NCBI GenBank assembly: GCA_037893245.1
Contig: JBAIAA010000008.1
Span: 2,646,001-2,710,000, forward strand
Length of the DNA: 64,000 nt
Direction of reading: 5' to 3'
From: Crossaster papposus
Lineage: Eukaryota; Echinodermata; Asteroidea; Velatida; Solasteridae
Below, in pieces: positions 57,456 to 64,000 of the stretch; the stretch's first letter is position 1; every line of letters starts with the position of its first letter. Made by a program: the position numbers and the translations under genes. The notes beneath the pieces are model-generated. The model was given only the letters and a program-made list of their open reading frames with translations. It was not told the DNA's origin and made no database searches.

Positions 57456-58572
57456 TAGAACTTACGCATTGACAGGTCCGGCAAAAAATGGCCTCAACCA
57501 TTCCTTTCCCTCGGAGAAGCTTTTTATGAAATCCCAGGTAGCTTCTTTGAGGGCGTCTTTCCTGACGCTATAGACGCTTCTGAGTGACCCTGATACTGTC
57601 ATCGCCTGAAGACAGGTATAGCCAAAGATAGCCGCAAAAATATGATTCCGGACCTGTCGCTCCCCTCTCACCTGAAAACGCTCGATGTTGCAGAGTTGCT
57701 TTAATGCCCGGTGATACTCTTCGATCGCCCAATGATGTTGGTGCAGCTGATCAAAATCAGATCGTGGAGATAGATCTGCTCCGACATGAGGAGTGTAAAC
57801 AACGTAATGGCGCAGCTCGTTTTTGAGTCGCGTCCGGTAGAGTCGTACATGACCAAAGTTACGTAGCCATACAGTGTTTCCTTCTTCGGGAATCTCCAGG
57901 CTCTGCACCTGTTGGTAGTTACCCTTTTGCACAGAGACAGTACGGTTGCTTTTAACAGCGAACATAAAACCCAAACCATTGTTTTTCACAGCTTTGAGGT
58001 TTCCAATACTGCTATACCAAGAGTCACCGGTAACACATGCAGGTTCGAGTCCCCATGCCAGTACTTCTTTCAGCATATCGACAAAGTAGTCATTTTTAGT
58101 TTTGCCATCGGCTGGATTGTAAATACGGAAATTAACGGGCAAGTTGTAGCCTTTGATGTCCGTGTAATAAAGCGTGATGAGATTAATACCCTTGACGGTT
58201 TTGTGGTGCTTTCCTGAGTAGTAATGACCGACTAAAGCCGTGTAATGGGTATAAGGTTTATCCAGCACCGTATCATCAACCGATAGCGTCCCACCTTCAA
58301 GAATAAGCCTTGCTGACGCTTCTAGAAAAAGATCTTCAGGAGCAAAGTTTTCACGTTGGAGAAAGCGGTTAACACTGTCATGCGATATATCACTCAATTC
58401 GCTAAGACGGGTACAGGTGGCTGATTTGGGTTCACAGAGTAGAAACCCCGTATACTTCGGGAGGTCGCACTTGGCTGTTGTTGGTTTTGTTATTTTTCTA
58501 CGCACGACGACATCCACTGTTTTTTTGCTGATCTAGCAATTTTTTTGGATGTCTGTCAATGCGTAAGTTCTA
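57456..58572 (-). mobile_element. IS701-like element copy 6 (left end of the composite)
   Basis: Complete 1117 bp. It lacks its own target duplication; its outer flank pairs with that of copy 7. Confidence 0.95.
57462..58517 (-). CDS. IS701-like transposase
   Basis: 351 residues, intact, with Asn for Lys near 212 and Thr for Lys near 309 relative to the common form. As the only full-length transposase of the composite it could drive its movement. Confidence 0.93.
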   Translation of the reverse strand: MDVVVRRKITKPTTAKCDLPKYTGFLLCEPKSATCTRLSELSDISHDSVNRFLQRENFAPEDLFLEASARLILEGGTLSVDDTVLDKPYTHYTALVGHYYSGKHHKTVKGINLITLYYTDIKGYNLPVNFRIYNPADGKTKNDYFVDMLKEVLAWGLEPACVTGDSWYSSIGNLKAVKNNGLGFMFAVKSNRTVSVQKGNYQQVQSLEIPEEGNTVWLRNFGHVRLYRTRLKNELRHYVVYTPHVGADLSPRSDFDQLHQHHWAIEEYHRALKQLCNIERFQVRGERQVRNHIFAAIFGYTCLQAMTVSGSLRSVYSVRKDALKEATWDFIKSFSEGKEWLRPFFAGPVNA

Positions 58573-58654
58573 GATATGATTAAACGTATTATAATACAAT
58601 GCTCTGATACATAGCGCATAAGACATATGCATAGAAAAACTCTTTCTTTACCTT

Positions 58655-59131
58655 GTAACTGTTCAGCCCCTCTCAACTGAGACTTGATTTTTCCCGATTT
58701 TAATCAATACTTTGAGTATTCAGATAGATTGAGCGGCCTGTATTTTAGTGACTATGCCATCTCCAGACACTCAGACCATCGCTTTGCTATTGGGGGCTAT
58801 CAACCACCTCCAATCTCAGCTTGTGGTATTAGAAGAGCGCTGTCGTGATCTGGAAGAAAAGGTTTCAAAGAACAGTAGCAACAGTAGCAAGCCTCCCTCA
58901 TCAGATGGCTACCAAAAACCGAATGCCAATGATAACGATGAATCTGACTCCCCTAACCCTCAAAGCTTAAGGCAGTCTTCTGGCCTAAAGGCTGGAGGTC
59001 AGAAAAAACACAAAGGCCATTGCCTACGTGCTACTGAGGAGCCTGATCACACGCAGTACCACAAGGTCAATGACTGTAAATTGTGCGGTATTGCATTGAA
59101 TGATGAGAAAGTCATCAAATATAGAGAGAGG
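58655..59131 (+). mobile_element. IS66-like element, left-end fragment
   Basis: Begins GTAACTGTTCAGCCCC, an IS66-type terminus, then carries the start of a tnpC gene and is cut by the IS5-like element at 59132. It is a different IS66 type from the element at 19972. Confidence 0.8.
58748..59131 (+). pseudogene. IS66-family transposase, N-terminal fragment
   Basis: 128 codons starting MTMPSPDTQ. Coiled coil HLQSQLVVLEERCRDLEEKV, then the IS66 signature SSNSSKPPSSDGY (about 43-55), a basic GGQKKHKGH and a partial zinc-binding CKLCG. The DDE core is absent because of the IS5-like insertion. Confidence 0.88.
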
Positions 59132-60233
59132 GGCGTTGTTGAATAAATCACCGGATAGCCCTGATTGACGATAAGTGGCTAAGGTTCGTATCCTAATGTC
59201 CTTTTTTTGCAGACATCATCTCGCTATGCCTTACAAACACAACGAAGCTCGTCGCCATAAGATCAAAAAATCGACTTATAAAGTGACGCATTGGTCTGAT
59301 TATAATAACGCACTGCGAAAAAGAGGTGATATTACCGTCTGGTTTACGGATGCAGCTATCACTATCTGGACGCCAGCGCCCATCCAAAAACGAGGTGCGC
59401 CGACACAATACTCGGATCTGGCGATTGAGACCTGCCTTATGCTCAGGCAGGTTTTTAGCTTACCGCTAAGGCAGACTGAAGGTTTTGCTAGATCTCTGGT
59501 TAAGCTCATGGGGTTACAGCTTAAAGTCCCTGATTACAGCACTCTCAGTAAGCGAAGCATCAATTTATCATTGCAAAAGCTCATCGATACCTGTGAGCCT
59601 GGTTCTCACTTTCTGGTAGATAGCACAGGATTGAAGGTTTATGGCAAGGATGAATGGAATCAGGCAAAACACGGTACGAAGCCTAAACGTACTTGGCGAA
59701 AACTGCATTTAGCCATCGATGAAAATCATCATGTCGTTGCAAGTGACCTTACCGGAAAAGAGATAGGTGATACTTCAGTTTTGCCTAATCTGCTGGATCA
59801 AGTTGATGGATTTGAGGTTTTCATGGCCGATGGAGCCTATGATAGCGACAAGGTTTATCAGCAAATTAAACAGAAGCAAGCTGCTGCTAAAATCGTGATT
59901 CCACCACCTAAAAATGCTGTGCCTGACAGTAGTCAGCACAATACACGAAACGAGGCAGTAGCCCTCATAAAAGAGCGAGGTCGCATGGCGTGGCAAGGGC
60001 TAACCGGATACGGCCTGAGAGCCTTGGTTGAATTGGCTATGCTTCGCTATAAAACCATTATCGGCTCAAAGATGAAAGCACGTGAACTACCTCAGCAAAA
60101 AACGGAGGCAGAGGTTTCCGTTCGCGTGTTGAACAGGATGACCGGTTTAGGGATGCCGATATCAGTTAAAGCTAGCTGAAAAAGGCCTGGATACAGGCTC
60201 GATCAGGCTGAGCTTTATTTATTCAACAACGCC
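59132..60233 (+). mobile_element. IS5-like element, 1102 bp, inside the composite
   Basis: Complete. Both flanks are IS66 left-end sequence but in opposite orientation, and the 9-base flanks (AGAGAGAGG, CTGGAGATG) do not match. Confidence 0.95.
59226..60179 (+). CDS. IS5-family transposase
   Basis: 317 residues, intact, the same protein as at 46017 with three substitutions. Blocks FLVDSTGLKVYG and FMADGAYDSDKVY are present. Confidence 0.93.
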   Translation: MPYKHNEARRHKIKKSTYKVTHWSDYNNALRKRGDITVWFTDAAITIWTPAPIQKRGAPTQYSDLAIETCLMLRQVFSLPLRQTEGFARSLVKLMGLQLKVPDYSTLSKRSINLSLQKLIDTCEPGSHFLVDSTGLKVYGKDEWNQAKHGTKPKRTWRKLHLAIDENHHVVASDLTGKEIGDTSVLPNLLDQVDGFEVFMADGAYDSDKVYQQIKQKQAAAKIVIPPPKNAVPDSSQHNTRNEAVALIKERGRMAWQGLTGYGLRALVELAMLRYKTIIGSKMKARELPQQKTEAEVSVRVLNRMTGLGMPISVKAS

Positions 60234-60343
60234 CTGGAGATGGCATAGTCACTAAAATACAGGCCGCTCAATCTATTTGAATACTCAAAGCATTGATCAA
60301 AATCGGAAAAAATCAAGTCTAAGTTGAGAGGGGCTGAACAGTT
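60234..60343 (-). mobile_element. IS66-like left-end fragment in inverted orientation
   Basis: Its reverse complement matches 58657-58767 at roughly 95% with scattered substitutions. It is therefore the end of a second, related IS66 copy rather than a simple repeat of the first. It stops at GTTC next to a cassette-like gene. Confidence 0.85.
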
Positions 60344-60344
60344 C

Positions 60345-60566
60345 CTATTGTTCTATTGATTTTGGGTCGATCGAACAATCAAATTTTACTTGTTGTTCGC
60401 TTTCTTCAGCCTGTTGGTTGAACAAGCGATCATTATTGGTTTTATTCCTTTCAGAATAAATAATTGGAGCCAATAGATATAAACTCTGTAATGGAACATC
60501 TCCATTCTCTGAGATTTCCATTGCTCTATCCAAAGCTTCTTCTGATTCTTTAAGCCATTTATTCAT
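60345..60566 (-). CDS. small hypothetical protein, integron-cassette-like position
   Basis: 73 residues, MNKWLKESEEALDRAMEISENG ... KSIEQ, acidic and Gln/Asn-rich, mostly helical, with no signal peptide or membrane segment. The ATG is 18 bases after the end of an attC-like site in the same reading direction, which is how cassette genes follow the preceding attC. Its own trailing attC is missing: an IS66 end begins right after the stop codon. Function unknown, as for most cassette proteins. Confidence 0.6.
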   Translation of the reverse strand: MNKWLKESEEALDRAMEISENGDVPLQSLYLLAPIIYSERNKTNNDRLFNQQAEESEQQVKFDCSIDPKSIEQ

Positions 60567-60584
60567 TCGAAAATTCTCAATAGA

Positions 60585-60666
60585 GCCTAACGCTTGGCAG
60601 CAGCGGCGCGAGCCTTTTGGCGAGCGTCCAGCCCCGAAGGGGCGATGCTGGCTGCCATTGTTATAT
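60585..60666 (-). other. attC-like integron recombination site
   Basis: On the minus strand it reads ATATAAC (R'') then AATGGCAGCCAGC (L'') and, at the far end, GCTGCTGCC (L') AAGC GTTAGGC (R'). R' fits the GTTRRRY core exactly, while R'' has one mismatch. The L'' arm has one unpaired C relative to L', as expected for an extrahelical base. Between them lie a GCCCC-TTC-GGGGC hairpin and a variable stem. Total 82 bases, within the attC size range. No integrase gene is in the window. Confidence 0.72.
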
Positions 60667-60676
60667 GTCAGGGCTT

Positions 60677-60762
60677 AGGGAAGCAGCAATTAAGAAGTTA
60701 CCAGTTTTGGAACGATCATAACGTTCCATTTTTTCAGCTCTGGGTTACGCAGAATATAAGGA
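60677..60762 (-). mobile_element. ISAzo13-like element, 3' end fragment
   Basis: Identical to 19654-19739, the end of ISAzo13 copy 1 (AGGGAAGCAGC... with the last transposase codons). It is cut by the IS701-like element at 60763. Confidence 0.9.
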
Positions 60763-61879
60763 TAGAACTTACGCATTGACAGGTCCGGCAAAAAATGGCC
60801 TCAATCATTCCTTCCCCTCGGAGAAGCTTTTTATGAAATCCCAGGTAGCTTCTTTGAGAGCGTCTTTCCTGACGCTATAGACGCTTCTGAGTGACCCTGA
60901 TACTTTCATCGCCTGAAGACAGGTATAGCCAAAGATAGCCGCAAAAATATGATTCTGGACCTGTCGCTCCCCTCTCACCTGAAAACGCTCGATGTTGCAG
61001 AGTTGCTTTAATGCCCGGTGATACTCTTCGATCGCCCAATGATGTTGGTGCAGCTGATCAAAATCAGATCGTGGAGATAGATCTGCTCCGACATGAGGAG
61101 TGTAAACAACGTAATGGCGCAGCTCGTTTTTGAGTCGCGTCCGGTAGAGTCGTACATGACCAAAGTTACGTAGCCATACAGTTTTTCCTTCTTCGGGAAT
61201 CTCCAGGCTCTGCACCTGTTGGTAGTTACCCTTTTGCACAGAGACAGTACGGTTGCTGTTAACAGCGAACATAAAACCCAAACCATTGTTTTTCACAGCT
61301 TTGAGGTTTCCAATACTGCTATACCAAGAGTCACCGGTAACACATGCAGGTTCGAGTCCCCATGCCAGTACTTCTTTCAGCATATCGACAAAGTAGTCAT
61401 TTTTAGTTTTGCCATCGGCTGGATTGTAAATACGGAAATTAACGGGCAAGTTGTAGCCTTTGATGTCCGTGTAATAAAGCGTGATGAGATTAATACCCTT
61501 GACGGTTTTGTGGTGCTTTCCTGAGTAGTAATGACCGACTAAAGCCGTGTAATGGGTATAAGGTTTATCCAGCACCGTATCATCAACCGATAGCGTCCCA
61601 CCTTCAAGAATAAGCCTTGCTGACGCTTCTAGAAAAAGATCTTCAGGAGCAAAGTTTTCACGTTGGAGAAAGCGGTTAACACTGTCATGCGATATATCAC
61701 TCAATTCGCTAAGACGGGTACAGGTGGCTGATGTGGGTTCACAGAGTAGAAACCCCGTATACTTCTGGAGGTCGCACTTGGCTGTTGTTGGTTTTGTTAT
61801 TTTTCTACGCACGACGACATCCACTGTTTTTTTGCTGATCTAGCAATTTTTTTGGATGTCTGTCAATGCGTAAGTTCTA
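60763..61879 (-). mobile_element. IS701-like element copy 7 (right end of the composite)
   Basis: Complete 1117 bp, the same orientation as copy 6. The outer flank TTGTG at 61880 repeats the outer flank of copy 6. Confidence 0.95.
60805..61824 (-). CDS. IS701-like transposase, last 12 residues lost to a nonsense change
   Basis: 339 residues. A Trp codon (TGG) became TGA after SEGKE, removing the C-terminal tail present in other copies. The DDE core is complete with a few other substitutions. Activity is uncertain. Confidence 0.9.
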   Translation of the reverse strand: MDVVVRRKITKPTTAKCDLQKYTGFLLCEPTSATCTRLSELSDISHDSVNRFLQRENFAPEDLFLEASARLILEGGTLSVDDTVLDKPYTHYTALVGHYYSGKHHKTVKGINLITLYYTDIKGYNLPVNFRIYNPADGKTKNDYFVDMLKEVLAWGLEPACVTGDSWYSSIGNLKAVKNNGLGFMFAVNSNRTVSVQKGNYQQVQSLEIPEEGKTVWLRNFGHVRLYRTRLKNELRHYVVYTPHVGADLSPRSDFDQLHQHHWAIEEYHRALKQLCNIERFQVRGERQVQNHIFAAIFGYTCLQAMKVSGSLRSVYSVRKDALKEATWDFIKSFSEGKE

Positions 61880-61975
61880 TTGTGGTTTCTCGCAAGGGGG
61901 ATTCTAAACTATGAAAAAAACAAGGACAATGCGCCTCCCCGAACCCACTAAGAAGCTGTTAATGGAGTACTGCCC

Positions 61976-63118
61976 ATGCCTGCTGTTGCTGGCTCTTATA
62001 AAAATAACCCGAGTAATGCCTCGTCAAAGAGTGACATCCTGGTCAACATAGATCATGTTTCCAAACGGTTTGATGATACCGTGGCTGTTGATGATGTGTC
62101 ACTATCGATTCGTAAAGGGGAAATTTTCGCGTTGCTCGGTGGTTCAGGGTCTGGCAAGTCGACACTGTTGCGCATGCTGGCGGGTTTCGAAGCCCCCAGT
62201 AGCGGCAGCATTTATCTGGATGGCGAAGACATTACCCGGCTCCCGCCTTACATGCGCCCGATCAACATGATGTTTCAATCTTATGCGCTCTTTCCTCATA
62301 TGACCGTTGAGCAAAATGTTGCCTTTGGTCTGAAGCAAGATCGACTCCCCAAAGAGCAGATTGAGCAACGGGTCAACGATATGCTGGGCATGGTACATAT
62401 GAGCCAGTACGGTAAGCGAAAGCCTCACCAGCTATCAGGTGGACAGCGCCAGCGCGTTGCTCTGGCTCGCAGTTTAGCCAAACAGCCTAAGCTACTGTTA
62501 CTTGATGAACCGATGGGCGCACTGGATAAAAAACTACGGTCAAACATGCAACTGGAAGTCGTCGACATTATTGAAGAAGTCGGTGTGACCTGCCTGATGG
62601 TGACCCATGATCAGGAGGAAGCCATGACCATGGCGGACCGTATAGGCATCATGGATGCCGGCTGGATTGTACAGGTCGGATCCCCTATCGATATTTATGA
62701 GACCCCCAATTCACGGATGACAGCCAGTTTTATTGGTTCAGTCAATATGTTTGAAGGTGCCATTATCGATGAAGCCGCTGACCATGTCATTATCCAGTCT
62801 GCTGACCTTGAGCAAAACATCTATGTGGGACACGGTATTACGTCTGCTTTAGAAGAGCGAAAAGTATGGTACGCCATACGCCCTGAAAAAACCGTGATGC
62901 AGCTCGACCAACCCTCTGATCACCACAACTGGTCAAAAGGGACAGTCTACGACATTGCCTACCTCGGCGCTCACTCGGTCTATCACATCAAGCTACCTTC
63001 TGGAAAAATTGTTCAGTCCAATATGGCCAATACCGAACGAAGTGCTGATCACCCCACGTGGGATGATAATGTTTATGTCAGCTGGGAACCGACCAGTGGC
63101 GTTGTATTGAACAACTAA
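61976..63118 (+). CDS. potG: putrescine/spermidine ABC transporter ATP-binding protein
   Basis: 380 residues. Walker A GGSGSGKST (about 55), Q-loop MMFQSYALFPHM, signature LSGGQRQRVALARSL (about 150), Walker B LLLLDEPMGALD (about 170) and the H-loop VTHDQEEAMTMADR. A C-terminal TOBE domain (about 300-375) is typical of PotA/PotG. It energises import of polyamines across the inner membrane. potG is preferred over potA because the N-terminal layout and the PotH-type permease that follows (20 bases on) match potFGHI. No binding-protein gene precedes it; the composite transposon ends 91 bases before the start. Confidence 0.9.
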   Translation: MPAVAGSYKNNPSNASSKSDILVNIDHVSKRFDDTVAVDDVSLSIRKGEIFALLGGSGSGKSTLLRMLAGFEAPSSGSIYLDGEDITRLPPYMRPINMMFQSYALFPHMTVEQNVAFGLKQDRLPKEQIEQRVNDMLGMVHMSQYGKRKPHQLSGGQRQRVALARSLAKQPKLLLLDEPMGALDKKLRSNMQLEVVDIIEEVGVTCLMVTHDQEEAMTMADRIGIMDAGWIVQVGSPIDIYETPNSRMTASFIGSVNMFEGAIIDEAADHVIIQSADLEQNIYVGHGITSALEERKVWYAIRPEKTVMQLDQPSDHHNWSKGTVYDIAYLGAHSVYHIKLPSGKIVQSNMANTERSADHPTWDDNVYVSWEPTSGVVLNN

Positions 63119-63138
63119 TTTAAACAGGAAGTAAAACA

Positions 63139-64000
63139 ATGCAAGCGTTATTACAAGACCGGGTGAGAGCCTTCAAGGCACTGTGGGGACGCCGTCTGGT
63201 GATTGGCGTCCCCTATCTTTGGCTATTCGTGTTCTTTCTGATCCCTTTTATCATCGTGCTTAAAATCAGCTTTTCCATGGCTGATATTGCGATACCGCCG
63301 TATACGCCAGTGGTTGAGTACGTTGATGACATGCTGTCGATCAACCTGAATCTAGGTAATTATCTCTACCTCGCAGATGATCCGATTTACCTGTTGGCTT
63401 ATCTGTCATCCATCAAGATGGCATTCATAGCGACCGTGTTTTGCCTGTTGCTGGGTTACCCTATGGCCTATGCCATGTCACGGATGTCGAAACAGCACCA
63501 AATAATCGTGTTGATTCTGATCCTCTTGCCTTCATGGACCTCTTTTTTAATTCGTGTCTATGCCTGGATGGGTATCCTGAAAAATAATGGGCTATTGAAC
63601 AACCTTCTGATGTGGCTCGGCCTCATCGACCAGCCTTTGCACATTTTGAATACTAACATTGCTGTGTATATAGGCATTGTTTACGCCTATCTCCCTTTTA
63701 TGATCCTGCCGATTTTTGCCCATCTGGTAAAGCTGGATAACACATTACTCGAAGCCTCTGAAGACCTTGGTGCTAAACCCTGGCGAACTTTTTTTTCAGT
63801 CACATTACCACTATCGAGCTCAGGCATCATTGCTGGCTCCATGCTGGTGTTTATCCCCGCAGTGGGTGAATACGTGATTCCTGAGTTACTGGGCGGTCCT
63901 GGCAGCCTGATGATTGGCAAGGTGTTATGGCAGGAGTTCTTTAACAACCGTGACTGGCCTCTTGCCAGTGCACTGGCCATGGTCATGCTACTGCTTCTGT
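63139..64000 (+). CDS. potH: putrescine ABC transporter permease PotH, runs off the window
   Basis: About 287 residues are visible with no stop. A cytoplasmic N-terminus and transmembrane helix 1 (LVIGVPYLWLFVFFLIPFIIVLKI) are followed by a periplasmic loop. The binding-protein-dependent permease core comes next, with the EAA motif EASEDLGAKPWRTFFSVTLPLS (about 210-231). The SFSMADIAIPPYTP segment after helix 1 is characteristic of PotH. Most of the protein is present. It should pair with potI downstream of the window. Confidence 0.92.
   Translation, partial: MQALLQDRVRAFKALWGRRLVIGVPYLWLFVFFLIPFIIVLKISFSMADIAIPPYTPVVEYVDDMLSINLNLGNYLYLADDPIYLLAYLSSIKMAFIATVFCLLLGYPMAYAMSRMSKQHQIIVLILILLPSWTSFLIRVYAWMGILKNNGLLNNLLMWLGLIDQPLHILNTNIAVYIGIVYAYLPFMILPIFAHLVKLDNTLLEASEDLGAKPWRTFFSVTLPLSSSGIIAGSMLVFIPAVGEYVIPELLGGPGSLMIGKVLWQEFFNNRDWPLASALAMVMLLLL

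Larger units (their letters stand above)
57456..61879. mobile_element. composite transposon bounded by two direct IS701-like copies
   Basis: The outer ends are flanked by the 5-base direct repeat TTGTG (57451-57455 and 61880-61884). The inner flanks of the two IS (GATAT and AAGGA) match neither each other nor TTGTG. Every undisturbed single copy in the window has its own 5-base repeat, so here the whole 4424-bp unit moved together. Cargo: IS66 fragments, an IS5-like element, a cassette-like gene, an attC-like site and an ISAzo13 end. Confidence 0.82.

Noticed and set aside
61911..62054. Short frame MKKTRTMRLPEP... overlapping the potG start
   Set aside because: It overlaps potG out of frame, lacks a convincing ribosome site and looks like intergenic sequence read through into potG.

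Overview
The window is a piece of a gammaproteobacterial chromosome that is unusually crowded with insertion sequences. The organism is probably a marine or host-associated Oceanospirillales-like bacterium. The evidence is a two-subunit arginine succinyltransferase as in Pseudomonas, a DUF1338 gene inside the arginine operon, a branched-chain keto-acid dehydrogenase cluster, putrescine and beta-alanine catabolism, and moderate GC. The taxonomic guess is inference. By eye, more than a third of the window is IS DNA from about nine element types. Seven genes beside them are truncated or split (mlaA, an acyltransferase, hmp, a sugar transporter, a secreted protein, an anti-sigma factor, an integrase), which fits genome decay under relaxed selection.

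Left part (1-8100): an IS5-like fragment, an end remnant of an unclassified IS, the 5' stub of a tyrosine integrase facing away from dusA (a known island attachment gene), then dusA, a STAS / response-regulator-PP2C phosphatase pair, a broken mlaA, an intact unclassified IS (1676 bp), a broken acyltransferase, an outer-membrane barrel protein and nsrR.

8100-19400: hmp with an NsrR-type operator but lacking its 3' end, IS1380-like and IS1595-like elements, an SDR gene, then the arginine succinyltransferase operon: astA subunit 1, a DUF1338 gene, astA subunit 2, astD, astB, closed by a good terminator.

19400-31000: an IS pile-up. An ISAzo13-like element is split by an IS66-like element. A sugar/proton symporter is cut into three pieces by an IS1380-like and an IS701-like element. 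Two inverted IS6-like copies have dismembered an IS630 element.

31000-42100: polyamine and beta-alanine catabolism (puuA, mmsA, a beta-alanine:pyruvate-type aminotransferase, puuB), separated by long structured intergenic repeats, then a hemerythrin-like protein and dgt.

42100-50200: GT2 glycosyltransferase, GtrA flippase-like and ChbG/YdjC deacetylase genes, a decapitated anti-sigma factor, more IS, and a second ISAzo13-like element carrying a hexanucleotide expansion and an A8 run between its two reading frames.

50200-57200: leucine dehydrogenase and BkdA1-BkdA2-BkdB, whose products convert branched-chain amino acids to acyl-CoAs, with an Lrp/AsnC regulator and a PilZ protein nearby.

57456-61879: an apparent composite transposon. 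It is bounded by two direct copies of the 1117-bp IS701-like element and flanked by the 5-bp direct repeat TTGTG. It carries IS66 fragments, an IS5-like element and, most strikingly, an integron-type attC site followed by a small cassette-like gene. The window ends in a putrescine ABC transporter (potG, potH) whose potF is not visible.

Two observations look most novel: the attC-bearing composite transposon, and a family of Y-shaped intergenic palindromic elements (29091-29287, 35751-35983, 42960-43041, perhaps 32491-32653) with conserved single-stranded cores but different stem sequences.
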